Shown: positions 1-8,293 of the stretch, in pieces
How positions within the stretch are numbered: the stretch's first letter is position 1
Layout: every line of letters begins with the position of its first letter
Assembly (NCBI GenBank): GCA_050174775.1
Contig: JBFXJP010000010.1
Location: 1-64,000 of the forward strand
Length of the DNA stretch: 64,000 nt
From: CAYPGJ01 sp050174775
GTDB taxonomy: Bacteria; Planctomycetota; Phycisphaerae; Phycisphaerales; UBA1924
Direction of reading: 5' to 3'
Notes under the pieces: model-generated
Told to the model about the DNA's origin: nothing
Database searches by the model: none
The model's input: only the letters and a program-made list of their open reading frames with translations
Translations under genes and position numbers: made by a program

Positions 1-194
1 CGTGCAGTGCGTATGCGATCGTGGCGCACCAGGAGCATGGGGCGTTGCGTGGTGGGGGGATGGGGGCGCGGTGGGTGTTGCGGTGCCATCCGTGGGGTGG
101 GAGCGGGTGGGACCCGGTGGCGCGGAAGTGTGGGTGTGGGGATTGTGGAAAGGGGGAAGGGAGTGAAGCGGAGGCTGGCCGAGGTCGAATGTAA
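1..194 (+). CDS. yidD: YidD membrane protein insertion efficiency factor, C-terminal part (cut by window edge)
   Basis: The reading frame that starts at base 3 is open to a TAA at 192-194. It reads CSAYAIVAHQ, then GALRGG, then RCHPWGGSGWDPV. This is the family signature (PSCSxYA, hG..rG, RC.PwxxGG.DPV), with W in place of the usual Y before DPV. YidD is a small peripheral inner-membrane protein that helps YidC/Sec membrane insertion and usually lies in the rnpA-yidD-yidC neighbourhood. The N-terminus lies outside the window. After DPV comes an unusual 26-residue tail with three cysteines (CGCGDC) and a Gly/Glu-rich end. The stop codon overlaps the inverted repeat in front of the TetR gene. 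Confidence 0.85.
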   Translation, partial: CSAYAIVAHQEHGALRGGGMGARWVLRCHPWGGSGWDPVARKCGCGDCGKGEGSEAEAGRGRM

Positions 195-206
195 GTGTAG
201 ACTTAC
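191..206. promoter_or_regulatory. Inverted repeat, candidate TetR operator
   Basis: GTAAGT and ACTTAC flank a 4-bp centre (GTAG), giving a 16-bp inverted repeat 57 bp before the TetR start codon. TetR regulators often repress themselves by binding such palindromes at their own promoter. The site overlaps the yidD stop codon. That it is an operator is inferred from position and symmetry only. Confidence 0.45.
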
Positions 207-262
207 CTGCATGTGGCTTGCGGGGAGCGAACGAGGGATGCTGAGCGAGGAGAGGCGTTGAG

Positions 263-907
263 ATGAGTCGGCTGCCCGCAGAGAAGCGTCGCGAGCAGTT
301 GCTGGAGGTGGCGGCGCGGTTGTTCGCGGACAAGGGGTATGCGGGGGCGACGACGGCGGAGTTGGCGAAGGCGGCGGGGGTGACGGAGCCGATCATCTAC
401 CGGCACTTTCAGTCGAAGCGCGACTTGTTCGTGGCGCTGATCGAGCAGGCGGGGCAGGAGACGATCGCGCGGTGGGAGAGGCATCTGGCGGACGCGGGGA
501 CGCCGGCTGAGCGTCTTCGCCGGTTGATCGGGGCGAACCCGATGGTGATGGAGGGGGGTCGGGGGCTGTATCGGGTGATCGTGCAGGCGCTGACGAACAT
601 CGATGATGATGAGGTGCTCAAGGCGCTGCAGAATCACATCGCGAACCTGCACGCGTTTTTGACGGCCGAGGTGGAGAAGGCGCAGGCTTCGGGGGTGGTG
701 GGGAAGAGCTTCACGCCGGCGATCACGGCGTGGATGTTGATTCATCTTGGGTTGGGGTACGGGGTGCTGGCGCCGCTGCGGATTCCGGGGCACGCGCGGG
801 ACGAGCGCGGGCTGCACGTGCGGGACGTGATCGAGCGGTTGATGCTGGGGGTGAAGGACATGCCGCTGACGGGGCCGCACCGGCCTTCGGAGACGAAGGG
901 GGGCTGA
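263..907 (+). CDS. TetR/AcrR family transcriptional regulator
   Basis: This 214-residue protein has an N-terminal helix-turn-helix of the TetR type at about residues 10-57: RLFADKGYAGATT, then the recognition helix EPIIYRHFQSKRDLF. The rest is the helical ligand-binding and dimerisation domain, which is too divergent to name a ligand. Length is normal for the family. The ATG follows GAGGAGAGGCGTTGAG, a purine-rich ribosome-binding region. The gene sits between yidD and a convergent ABC ATPase gene, with a palindromic site just upstream, so autoregulation is likely. Whether it controls the neighbouring transporter gene is unknown. Confidence 0.9.
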   Translation: MSRLPAEKRREQLLEVAARLFADKGYAGATTAELAKAAGVTEPIIYRHFQSKRDLFVALIEQAGQETIARWERHLADAGTPAERLRRLIGANPMVMEGGRGLYRVIVQALTNIDDDEVLKALQNHIANLHAFLTAEVEKAQASGVVGKSFTPAITAWMLIHLGLGYGVLAPLRIPGHARDERGLHVRDVIERLMLGVKDMPLTGPHRPSETKGG

Positions 908-919
908 GGGGCTGGGGGT

Positions 920-1765
920 TTAGTGGGCGGGCTCGCGCAGGTTGAGCGCGGCCATGAGCTCGAAGTAGGGGCGGATGATGGGGGAATCGGATTCCTCGAA
1001 GTGCTCGTAGGAGCCGTCGAAGTAGACGCGTCCTTCGTGGAGCATGAGGATCCGGGGTGAGAGCCGGCGGAGCAGGTCTTTGTCGTGGGTGATGATGAGG
1101 GTGGTTTGTGTTTTGTCGTCGGTGCGCGGGGCAGCGTGGGTGTCGCAGATGAGCTTGTGGATCTGCTTGGCGTGCGCGGGGTCGAGGCCGGCTGTGGGCT
1201 CGTCGTAGAAGAGCATGACGGGGTCCATCGCGAGTGCGCGGGCGACGGCGACGCGTTTGGCCATGCCGCCGGAGAGTTCGTCGCGGTCTTTTTTGAGGAT
1301 GGAGTCGTCGCCCTTGAAGCCGACGGCGTCGAGCGCGGCGCGGGCGCGCTCGCGGATGCGGGGCTCGGGCATCTGGAGGTGCTCGCGGAGCCAGAGCGCG
1401 ATGTTGTCGTAGACGGAGCCTGAGAAGAGGGCGTTGCGCTGGAAGACGACGGCCCAGTGGGTGCGGAGCCGGTCGAGGTGGTCTTCGTCGATGGCGTTGA
1501 TGTCGACGAGGGGGGCGTCCTGTTGGGAGTGATCGGCGACGAGGATGCGGCCGGAGTCGGGCTTGAGGTGTCCGATGATGTGGTTGAGGAGGACGGTTTT
1601 GCCGCAGCCGGAGCCGCCGACGATGGCGAGGATTTCGCCTCGGAGGAGTTGGAAGGAGACGCCGGTGAGGACGGGTTTGTCGTTGAAGGACTTGTGGAGG
1701 TCTTCGACGCGGAGAGCCGGGGGTGAGGACGTGGAGGTGGGCACGGGCTGAGGGTACGCGGGCAT
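920..1765 (-). CDS. ABC transporter ATP-binding protein, MlaF-like
   Basis: This 281-residue ABC ATPase has Walker A GGSGCGKT (about residue 50), Q-loop VFQRNALFSGSVYDN, signature LSGGMAKRVAVARAL, and Walker B MLFYDEPTAGLDP followed by the H-loop THDKD. The LSGGMAKR signature and the 'ALF..VYDN' Q-loop region resemble MlaF-type ATPases, which energise phospholipid or hydrophobic-compound transport across the envelope. No MlaE permease or MlaD substrate-binding gene lies beside it, so its partners must be encoded elsewhere. An insert before the H-loop (about residues 210-225, APRTDDKTQ) is longer than usual. It converges on the TetR gene with a 12-bp gap. Confidence 0.85.
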   Translation of the reverse strand: MPAYPQPVPTSTSSPPALRVEDLHKSFNDKPVLTGVSFQLLRGEILAIVGGSGCGKTVLLNHIIGHLKPDSGRILVADHSQQDAPLVDINAIDEDHLDRLRTHWAVVFQRNALFSGSVYDNIALWLREHLQMPEPRIRERARAALDAVGFKGDDSILKKDRDELSGGMAKRVAVARALAMDPVMLFYDEPTAGLDPAHAKQIHKLICDTHAAPRTDDKTQTTLIITHDKDLLRRLSPRILMLHEGRVYFDGSYEHFEESDSPIIRPYFELMAALNLREPAH

Positions 1766-1827
1766 GGGTGAGGGCGCCGAGTGATGGAAGGGGGTCGGCG
1801 GGCGGGCGGCATGTGTAGCATCGGGTT

Positions 1828-2961
1828 GTGGTGTACCTGGACAACAACGCGACGACGCGTGCGTGTGGGGAGGCGGTGCGCGCGGCGCGTCGGGTGATGG
1901 AGGAGAGCTGGGGGAATCCGTCGTCGGTACACCGGATGGGGCAGATGGCGCGGCGCGAGGTGGAGCTGGCGCGGGGCGCGGTTGCGGAGTTGCTCGGGGC
2001 GCACGCGCGCGAGGTGGTGTTTACGTCGGGGGGGACGGAGTCGATTGATCTGGCGGTGCGGGGGAGTGTGGGTGCGAGCGGGAAGCGGGTGGTGGTGACG
2101 ACGCGGGTAGAGCATGAGGCCGTGAGAGGGTTGGCGGAGGAGATGGAGAAGCGCGAGGGAGTGGAGGTGCGATGGCTGGAGGTGGGGCGGGACGGGGTGG
2201 TGGATGTGGAGCAGGCGCGCGGGGTGATTGATGGGGATGTGGGTGTGGTGTCGGTGCAGTGGGCGAACAACGAGACGGGCGTTGTGCAGCCGGTGCGGGA
2301 GATCGGGGAGGTGTGTCGGGAGCGCGGGGTGATGTTTCACTGCGATGGGACGCAGTGGGTGGGGAAGATGCCGGCGCGGGTGGAGGAGTTGGGGGCGGAT
2401 TTGCTGACGGTGTCGGCGCACAAGTTTCACGGGTTGAAGGGGTGCGGGGCGTTGTGGGTGAAGAGGGGTGTGGGGGTGCGCGCGCGGCTGGTGGGGGTGC
2501 AGGAATTGGAGAGGAGGGGCGGGACGGAGAACGTGGTGGGGATTGCGGCGATGGGGGAAGCGGCGCGGGTGGCGCGGGAGTGGTTGGGGGATGCAGGGGA
2601 GAGGGAGAGGTTGCGCGCGATGCGGGACGGGTTTGAGCGCGCGGTGTTGGAGGGGGTGAGGGGCGCGGTGGTGAATGGGAAGGGGGCGGAGCGGTTGTGG
2701 AACACGACGAATATTGGGTTCCGGGGGGTGGAGGGCGAGGCGCTGTTGTTGATGATGAGTGAGCGCGGGGTGTGCGCATCGGCGGGGGCGGCGTGCTCGT
2801 CGGGATCGCTGGAGCCGTCGCCGGTGTTGCTGGCGATGGGGGTGGAGGAAGAGGTGGCGCACGGGAGCGTGCGGTTTAGTTTGTCGCGCGAGACGACGGA
2901 GGAGGAGTTGGGAGAGGCGGTTGGGGTTGTGGTGGAGTGTGCGCGGAGGTTGGGGGCTTAG
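1828..2961 (+). CDS. Cysteine desulfurase, NifS/IscS type
   Basis: This 377-residue pyridoxal-phosphate enzyme mobilises sulfur from cysteine for Fe-S cluster assembly or tRNA thiolation. It opens with the family signature YLDNNATT. The PLP lysine is K199 in SAHKFHG, preceded by the HCDGTQ cofactor contact. The catalytic loop CASAGAACSSG carries the persulfide cysteine C323, in the long-loop arrangement of NifS/IscS (group I) enzymes. Start is GTG, directly followed by a second GTG. No IscU or SufU scaffold gene is adjacent. Its last codons overlap the end of convergent nuoC by 4 bp. Third codon positions are strongly G-biased, as elsewhere in this part of the window. Confidence 0.92.
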   Translation: MVYLDNNATTRACGEAVRAARRVMEESWGNPSSVHRMGQMARREVELARGAVAELLGAHAREVVFTSGGTESIDLAVRGSVGASGKRVVVTTRVEHEAVRGLAEEMEKREGVEVRWLEVGRDGVVDVEQARGVIDGDVGVVSVQWANNETGVVQPVREIGEVCRERGVMFHCDGTQWVGKMPARVEELGADLLTVSAHKFHGLKGCGALWVKRGVGVRARLVGVQELERRGGTENVVGIAAMGEAARVAREWLGDAGERERLRAMRDGFERAVLEGVRGAVVNGKGAERLWNTTNIGFRGVEGEALLLMMSERGVCASAGAACSSGSLEPSPVLLAMGVEEEVAHGSVRFSLSRETTEEELGEAVGVVVECARRLGA

Positions 2962-3521
2962 GCGTCGGTGCGGTCGACGACGTTGTAGCGTTCGCGCTCG
3001 CCGCGTCCGCGGAGGGGGTAGTCCTTGCGGAGGGGGTGTGCGGGGTAGTCCTTCCAGAGGAGGATTCGTCGGAGGTCGGGGTGGTTGCGGAAGCGGATGC
3101 CGAACATGTCGAAGACTTCGCGTTCGGTCCATTCGGCGCCTGGCCAGAGGTCACAGACGGAGTCGAGGTAGAGGGCCGGGTCTTCGTCGATGCCGCCCGT
3201 TGGGATGGAGGGATCGAGGAAGGTTTTGACGAGTAGGCGGTCGGTGCGGGAGTAGGAGCAGAGGTTGTAGATGACGGCGAAGCGGCGCAGGGTGGGGGCG
3301 GGGTAGTTGAGGTAATCGACGCCGATCACGTCGGAGAGGAAGTTGAAGGCGCAGCGGGGGTCGGATTTGAGGAAGGAGAGGACGTCGTGGAGGTCTGAGG
3401 GCTCGACAATGAGGGTGGGCTGGCCTTGGTGCTCGGTGGCGCGGAAGCGCTTGGAGGGGAAGGCGGAGCGGACGACGGGGAAGACGGGGTGGTCGAGGTT
3501 GGGGGCTGGGGTGGTCGTCAT
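2958..3521 (-). CDS. nuoC: NADH-quinone oxidoreductase subunit C
   Basis: This 187-residue protein matches the 30-kDa subunit of respiratory complex I. The signature lies near the C-terminus: TEREVFDMFGIRFRNHPDLRRIL, then W.DYPAHPLRKDYPL (read in overlapping pieces). The subunit sits in the peripheral arm with NuoB, D and I. Unusually, no other nuo gene is next to it: upstream is a stretch of about 270 bp without a clear gene, and downstream is the convergent cysteine desulfurase. It is therefore a detached complex I gene in this window, although the rest of the operon could lie elsewhere. No clear Shine-Dalgarno is seen before the ATG. Confidence 0.93.
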   Translation of the reverse strand: MTTTPAPNLDHPVFPVVRSAFPSKRFRATEHQGQPTLIVEPSDLHDVLSFLKSDPRCAFNFLSDVIGVDYLNYPAPTLRRFAVIYNLCSYSRTDRLLVKTFLDPSIPTGGIDEDPALYLDSVCDLWPGAEWTEREVFDMFGIRFRNHPDLRRILLWKDYPAHPLRKDYPLRGRGERERYNVVDRTDA

Positions 3522-3795
3522 GGGTGGGGAGTGTAGCGGCGCCTTGATTGCGGAGTGGGGGGTGACGGGGGATATGAGGGGTGAGGGTCTGTCTATATGT
3601 GGGGGTGGCGGGGAGCTGGGGGGCGAGCGATTGTGGCGTGCGAATTGCGCGTAAGTCGCGTGATTTCAGGCGGTTATAAGTTGTGGTTTGCGCGGGGGGG
3701 AGGCCGATGGATGTGGTCGCTATCGGACGCGGAGCGGTGAACGGGCGCGGAGCGCAGGATTCGATGGACCATCAAGCACGCGAGGGCGGAATCGG

Positions 3796-4035
3796 ATGGT
3801 TGCGACGGCAGAATCGGCGCGAGAGGCGGACCTGGTGCATCGTGAGCGGCTGGTGAGGCACATTTGTGCGCTCAACCCGTCGGCGCGGGTGGAGTGGCTG
3901 GTCCGGTTCACGGTGGAGGAGCTGGGTCGGTATCTGGATCACCTGCAGTTTGCTCTGGAGCCGAGGGGGAAGGGCTCGAGGTGGCTGCGGATGGAGGCGA
4001 CGCCTGCGATTTTGGGGTTGGCTCCTGAGGAGTAG
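3796..4035 (+). CDS. Small hypothetical protein
   Basis: The 79-residue product is not recognised. It is mainly helical and charged, with a central stretch VEWLVRFTVEELGRYLDHLQFAL and no signal peptide, cysteines or membrane segment. The same frame is open upstream to a TTG at 3688, but that extension is low-complexity Arg/Gly and looks like read-through of GC-rich DNA. The ATG at 3796, with GGCGGA 5 bases before it, is preferred. A hairpin about 35 bp downstream looks like its terminator. It may be a lineage-specific planctomycete protein; no function is proposed. Confidence 0.5.
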   Translation: MVATAESAREADLVHRERLVRHICALNPSARVEWLVRFTVEELGRYLDHLQFALEPRGKGSRWLRMEATPAILGLAPEE

Positions 4036-4365
4036 AGGGGACTGGTCGAGAGTAGACGCCTCGGACCTTTGAGCGGCGGGCCGACCGGTGGGATCGGCCC
4101 GTCGCTCGGGGTGCTTTTGGGGGGAGGGGGGATGTTGCTGAGGGGGGTGTGGAGGGGGTAGAGTGTTGTGGTTCACGTCGGATCGGGCGTGGGCGGCTTG
4201 CGGCGGGAGGTTCCCGGCGCGGGCGGTGGGACTTTGTTGCAGCATCTCTCTGGAAGCGGGCACCCTCGCGTGGAGAGCGCCGTCGGCTTCTGTTCCCGGG
4301 AGGGGATGGAAGGGACGGGACCGATCTCGCTTTCGCGCGGCTCGCTGAGAAAGGCACGTGGATCG
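4036..4365 (+). other. Gene-free stretch containing the rpsB leader
   Basis: No convincing gene is seen. The first part holds the hairpin at 4071-4107. The rest (about 4120-4365) should contain the rpsB promoter and a long leader. An open frame extends back from rpsB to 4168, but it lacks S2 similarity and is treated as untranslated. In other bacteria rpsB leaders are feedback-controlled by S2. Whether this one is cannot be judged by eye. Confidence 0.4.
4071..4118 (+). terminator. Probable terminator after the small ORF
   Basis: Bases 4071-4084 (GAGCGGCGGGCCGA) pair with 4094-4107, with one G-T wobble and a 9-base loop. A short T4 run follows at 4115-4118 after an 8-base gap. The stem is strong but the T-run is short and displaced, so efficiency is uncertain. 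Confidence 0.5.
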
Positions 4366-5199
4366 ATGGCGAACTCGCTGGTGCAGGATCTGATTGAGTC
4401 GGGGATTCACTTCGGTCAGCGGACCGGCTCGTGGAACCCGAAGATGCAGCGCTTCATTTACGGGAAGCGGAACGGCATCCACATCATCGACATCAAGGAG
4501 ACGGTGAAGGGTCTTCTTCTTGCGAAGAAGTTCGTTTCGAAGTCGGTGGGAGACGGGCGCGACATCGTGTTCGTGGGGACGAAGCGTCAGGCGCGTCAGG
4601 TGCTGGAGACGCACGTGCGCGACGCGGGCATGCCGTTCGTGACGGAGCGCTGGCTGGGCGGGACGCTGACGAACTTCCGGACGATTCGTCTTCGGCTGAA
4701 GCGGCTCGTGGAGCTGGAGAGCATCGAGGCGAACGACAACTTCGCGTCGTACTCGAAGAAGATGGAGTCGCAGCTTCGTCGCGAGATGAAGAAGATCAAG
4801 CGGAACCTGGACGGCATCCGCACGATGGAGAAGCTGCCCGGCGCGATGGTGATCATCGACGTGAAGCGCGAGATGAACGCGATCCGTGAGGCGAAGAAGC
4901 TGGGCATCCCGACGATCTGCCTGATCGACACGGACGGCGACCCGGATCTGGCGGACATCGCGATCCCGGGGAACGACGACTCGATGCGCTCGATCGACGT
5001 GGTGGTGCGCGAGCTGTGCTCCGCGGTGAACGAGGGCAAGCAGGTTCGTTCGACGAAGGCGAAGTCGGAGGACACGGTGGAGGCGGACGGGAGTGAGCCG
5101 GCGGGGGATCGCCAGCGTCGCTCGCGTCGCTCGCAGTTCCGCGCGGACGAGCCTGCGGCGAGCGCTGCGGCGGGGGACACCGCTGCCGCTGCGGAGTGA
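4366..5199 (+). CDS. rpsB: 30S ribosomal protein S2
   Basis: This 277-residue protein begins MANSLVQDLIESGIHFGQRT, the standard S2 N-terminus, and carries the S2 signatures RWLGGTLTNF and the later IPTICLIDTDGDPD. S2 binds the back of the small subunit near the head-body junction and recruits S1. The core ends near residue 225. The remaining 50 residues are an Arg/Ala-rich low-complexity tail (RQRRSRRSQF, then SAAAGDTAAAAE). The ATG at 4366 is chosen because the upstream open frame has no S2 similarity. It is followed by tsf, the usual partner, 140 bp downstream. Confidence 0.96.
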   Translation: MANSLVQDLIESGIHFGQRTGSWNPKMQRFIYGKRNGIHIIDIKETVKGLLLAKKFVSKSVGDGRDIVFVGTKRQARQVLETHVRDAGMPFVTERWLGGTLTNFRTIRLRLKRLVELESIEANDNFASYSKKMESQLRREMKKIKRNLDGIRTMEKLPGAMVIIDVKREMNAIREAKKLGIPTICLIDTDGDPDLADIAIPGNDDSMRSIDVVVRELCSAVNEGKQVRSTKAKSEDTVEADGSEPAGDRQRRSRRSQFRADEPAASAAAGDTAAAAE

Positions 5200-5339
5200 G
5201 CGTGACGCGCGCCGCGTCGCGCGTGCATCTCGGACGGGATTGACGGACAGGGATCCGGGGGAGTTGGTGTTTCCTCGAACAGAAGAACTGGCATCGCCCG
5301 ATGCGCGAGACGTGAGGGCGTGGAAGTCGGAGACGGAAC

Positions 5340-6152
5340 GTGAGCTACGAGCCGAAGTCGAAGGACGTGATGGCCCTGCGGAATGAGACGGGGTTGCCGA
5401 TGATGGAGTGCAAGAAGGCGCTCATCGAGGCGAACGGGGACATCGAGGCCGCGAAGGACATCCTGCGGAAGAAGCTGAAGGGGAAGATGGACACGCGGAC
5501 GGACCGAGCCGCGGGTGAGGGGTGCATCGCCATCGCCGTGGACGGGACGAGCGCGGCCATCGCGGAGCTTCGGGCGGAGACGGACTTCACGGCCAAGAAC
5601 GATCAGTTCGTGGCCATGGCGCAGAAGGTGGCGCAGGAGGCGCTGAAGGCGCCTGCCGGGAACGTGTCGGCGTCGCCGGCGATCACGGCCGCGGTGGACG
5701 CGGTGCGGATCTCGACGAGCGAGAACGTGTCGATGGCTCGCGCGAAGAAGCTGTCGGGCGGCGCGGGGACGAAGTTCGGGCAGTACATCCACCACGACAA
5801 GAAGCAGGGCGCGCTGCTGCAGGTGGAGGGGGACGTGTCCGAGGACGCGATGAAGACGATCTGCCAGCACATCGTGGCGAACCCGGTTCCTCCGCAGGGC
5901 GTGACGCCGGACGAGATTCCGGCTGAGGTCGCGGAGAAGGAGCGGAAGTTCGCGATCGAGCAGGCGATGGAGAGCGGCAAGCCGCGCGAGATCGCGGAGA
6001 AGATGGTCGAGGGCAAGATGCGGAAGTTCTTCGAGGAGGTGGCTCTGCTGGAGCAGCCTCTGATCATGGATCAGACGAAGAAGGTGAAGGAGCTTCTGCC
6101 CAAGGGCGCGACGATCAAGGCGTTCGTGGGTTGGAAGGTCGGGGGCGCCTGA
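5340..6152 (+). CDS. tsf: Elongation factor Ts
   Basis: This 270-residue nucleotide-exchange factor for EF-Tu has an N-terminal UBA-like domain at about residues 5-42 (VMALRNETGLPMMECKKAL). The EF-Tu contact region AELRAETDFTAKNDQF follows, where most family members have ETDFVA. The C-terminal dimerisation part ends in KAFVGWKVGG. The start is GTG with GGAGACGGAAC just before it. It lies downstream of rpsB in the conserved rpsB-tsf order and ends 25 bp before a strong intrinsic terminator. Length is close to the usual 280-300. Confidence 0.96.
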   Translation: MSYEPKSKDVMALRNETGLPMMECKKALIEANGDIEAAKDILRKKLKGKMDTRTDRAAGEGCIAIAVDGTSAAIAELRAETDFTAKNDQFVAMAQKVAQEALKAPAGNVSASPAITAAVDAVRISTSENVSMARAKKLSGGAGTKFGQYIHHDKKQGALLQVEGDVSEDAMKTICQHIVANPVPPQGVTPDEIPAEVAEKERKFAIEQAMESGKPREIAEKMVEGKMRKFFEEVALLEQPLIMDQTKKVKELLPKGATIKAFVGWKVGGA

Positions 6153-6177
6153 TTCCGCGGCGCATGTGAGATTCACG

Positions 6178-6202
6178 AAGGGCTCCGCAAGGGGCCCTTT
6201 TT
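6178..6202 (+). terminator. Intrinsic terminator of the rpsB-tsf operon
   Basis: AAGGGCTCC (6178-6186) pairs with GGGGCCCTT (6191-6199), with one G-U pair, around a GCAA tetraloop, and runs into a T-tract. The orientation suits the plus-strand operon. On the minus strand no T-run follows, so it would not serve the glycosyltransferase gene. Confidence 0.9.
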
Positions 6203-6213
6203 CGTACGCGTGC

Positions 6214-7989
6214 TCAGTGGAGGATGTTGCGGAGGGCCGGGAGGAACATGGTGTCGGCCACGCGGTCCCATGACATGCGGGAGGCGAGGGCCTGGCCGCG
6301 CTCGAGGAGGTCGAGGCGGTTTTCCTCGGAGGTGGGGAGATGGTCGAGGAGGCGTCGCGCGACGTCGGCGGCCACTCGGGACTCGATGCGGTCGCGCTGA
6401 TCGCGGGTCATGGCCAGGGGTTCGTCGACGTCGTGGGAGGTGTAGTCGGCGATGATGACGTTGCGGGAGAGGGCGTCGTCGTTCCAGCCCAGTGAGTCGG
6501 AGGCATTCTTCACGTAGCCGACGCAGCCGCAGACGGTGGTGGGGATGCAGATGGCGCCTGCGTGGAGTGGTTCGAGGTGCGCGATGCCGAAGGGTTCGTA
6601 GATGGATTGGCCGAACTCGACGTCGGAGGCGCGTCGGAGGTGTGTGAGCGAGAGGTCGTTGGGGGCGGCTGAGCCGAGGCGGTCGGGGGTGAAGCCGAAC
6701 TGGTTCACGAAGACGGCGCGGACGGCGCCGGAGCCTTCGCGACCGGGGTTGTTGAACTTCTGGAAGTCGTGCCAGAGGCCGATCTCGGGGCCTGCGAGGT
6801 CGGGGTATCCCTCTCGGTGGTCGAGGGGCCAGCGGTGATCACGGGCCATGGCGTCGGCTTGCTTGGCGGTGCGGGGCGTGGCGCCGCAGGCGAGGAGGAG
6901 GTAGGCGGCGGTCTTGGCGCGTTTCTTGAGTTCTCGTTCGAGGTGGGTGAGGACGAGGATGTCGCGCCAGATGCCCTTGGAGATGACGGGTCGTGTGACG
7001 TGGGTGAGCCAGTAGTCGGGGGTGAAGCCAAGGGCGCGGCGTGACCACTCGTTGAGGAGTGCGCGGGAGGCGATGGTGTGGTCGCGTGTGAGGGGTTCGC
7101 TGGGCACGCCGTTGTAGCAGACGACGAGGTTGTGGCGATCGAAGTCGGAGTTGAGGAAACGGAGTTCGTCGGCTGTGGCGTCGCCGACTGCGAGGGTGAG
7201 GTCGAGGCGCGGCGCGAGGGAGATGAGGGCGTGTCGGGGGTTGTGGGTCTGGGGCCCGAAGACCTGCTCGACGTGCTGGCCCTTGGCGCGTGCGCGGCGC
7301 ATGGCCTGGTAGAACGCGAGGTCGTGGCCGGAGTGGTGCTCGACGATGGAGCGCGCGGTGGAGCACTCGTGGGCGTGGAAGACGGTGCGGAATCGTCGGG
7401 GGGAATCGGCCGCGGCGCGGAGGGCGGTGCACATGCCCATGTATTCGTGGGAGATGAGGACCGCGGGGAACTCGCCGGGCGCGAGGAGCGCGATGAGGGC
7501 GTGGAAGGCGGGGTCTGCGAGTCGGCAGTATTCCTCGAAGTCCCAGGAGGATTCGTAGCGTTGCGCATCGAGGCCGAACTTTTCGAAGAGGAGGAACTTG
7601 AGCGCGGCGAGGCGTGAGGGTTCGGGGGCGGTGACGTCGAAGAGGAGGACTTCGGCTTCGGCGTGGTGTGAGTCGTCCTGGAGGTGGCGCAGGCCGTAGA
7701 CGATGGGCGTGCCGAAGGCCCATTCGATGGGTCGGAGGATCTCGCCCCATCCGCCTGCGTCGACGTTGTCGGGTCCGGAGTAGAGGACGCGTGTGGCTTC
7801 GGGGCCGAGGCGTTCGAGGGGGTTCTGGACGGGGCCTTTGATGAAGAGTGGTGAGATGAGGATGGTTCGTTTGACGGCGCGTTGGTAGGCCGGGGCCGTG
7901 ATGAGGCCTTCGAGGACCGTGCCGATGCCGCCGAACTTTTCGGTGGCTTCGTGGGTGACGTGGGCGATGGTGATGGGACGTTCAGTCAT
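6214..7989 (-). CDS. Glycogen/starch-synthase-like glycosyltransferase
   Basis: The 591-residue protein has a GT-B glycosyltransferase appearance. The N-terminus ITIAHVTHEATEKFGGIGTVLEGL matches the sugar-nucleotide-binding K-x-GG-hG-x-V region of glycogen-synthase-type (GT5-like) enzymes. The middle has ISHEYMG and HAHECSTARS, then YNGVP. The C-terminal half has SIYEPFGIAHLEPLHAG, the E-x(7)-E donor-binding motif of GT-B enzymes. It probably makes or extends an alpha-glucan; substrate is inferred. The ATG at 7989 overlaps the previous small ORF by 8 bp, and it is the last gene of a three-gene operon. Confidence 0.75.
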   Translation of the reverse strand: MTERPITIAHVTHEATEKFGGIGTVLEGLITAPAYQRAVKRTILISPLFIKGPVQNPLERLGPEATRVLYSGPDNVDAGGWGEILRPIEWAFGTPIVYGLRHLQDDSHHAEAEVLLFDVTAPEPSRLAALKFLLFEKFGLDAQRYESSWDFEEYCRLADPAFHALIALLAPGEFPAVLISHEYMGMCTALRAAADSPRRFRTVFHAHECSTARSIVEHHSGHDLAFYQAMRRARAKGQHVEQVFGPQTHNPRHALISLAPRLDLTLAVGDATADELRFLNSDFDRHNLVVCYNGVPSEPLTRDHTIASRALLNEWSRRALGFTPDYWLTHVTRPVISKGIWRDILVLTHLERELKKRAKTAAYLLLACGATPRTAKQADAMARDHRWPLDHREGYPDLAGPEIGLWHDFQKFNNPGREGSGAVRAVFVNQFGFTPDRLGSAAPNDLSLTHLRRASDVEFGQSIYEPFGIAHLEPLHAGAICIPTTVCGCVGYVKNASDSLGWNDDALSRNVIIADYTSHDVDEPLAMTRDQRDRIESRVAADVARRLLDHLPTSEENRLDLLERGQALASRMSWDRVADTMFLPALRNILH

Positions 7990-8293
7990 GCGGCGCGTCT
8001 GCGGATTGGGCGCGTAGGAGAGCATCGGCGAGGTGGGGGTCGGTGGTGAAGACGAGGAGTGCGTCGGTGGTGAGAAGGACGCGTATGGGGCGTTCGAGGG
8101 CGAGTAATTCGGCGTCGGGGCGGGATGCGGCTTCAAGGATGAGGGAGGGGAGGTCGGTGTGGCGGACGGAGAGGGGTACCCAGCCTTGTGCGGAGGCGAG
8201 GGCGAGTTGGGTGACTGCGGCTTCTGCGAGGGCGCCGGTGAGGGCGATGGCGCGGTTCTGGGGAGTGGCGCCTGGGACCGGGATGGGGGTCAT
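7982..8293 (-). CDS. Small hypothetical protein between a membrane protein and a glycosyltransferase
   Basis: This 103-residue product is not recognised. It is rich in Ala, Leu and Thr, with an N-terminal segment NRAIALTGALAEAAVTQLALA and a C-terminal stretch IRVLLTTDALLVFTTD. No convincing signal peptide, cysteine or catalytic motif is seen. Its ATG overlaps the stop of the upstream membrane-protein gene (ATGA at 8290-8293), and its own end overlaps the glycosyltransferase start by 8 bp. This double coupling is the main evidence that it is real and acts with its neighbours. Confidence 0.65.
   Translation of the reverse strand: MTPIPVPGATPQNRAIALTGALAEAAVTQLALASAQGWVPLSVRHTDLPSLILEAASRPDAELLALERPIRVLLTTDALLVFTTDPHLADALLRAQSADAPHD

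Noticed and set aside
7..261. ATG-initiated frame at the left edge
   Set aside because: The third frame in the same DNA encodes the YidD C-terminus and explains the region. The ATG frame is Gly/Arg-rich noise.
742..3132. Long minus-strand open frame of 796 codons
   Set aside because: It is Arg/Pro/His-rich low-complexity sequence, antisense to the ABC, desulfurase and nuoC genes in another frame. High GC makes stops rare; no domain motif is present.
4168..4365. N-terminal extension of ribosomal protein S2
   Set aside because: The added 66 residues have no S2 similarity and the ATG at 4366 starts the canonical sequence.
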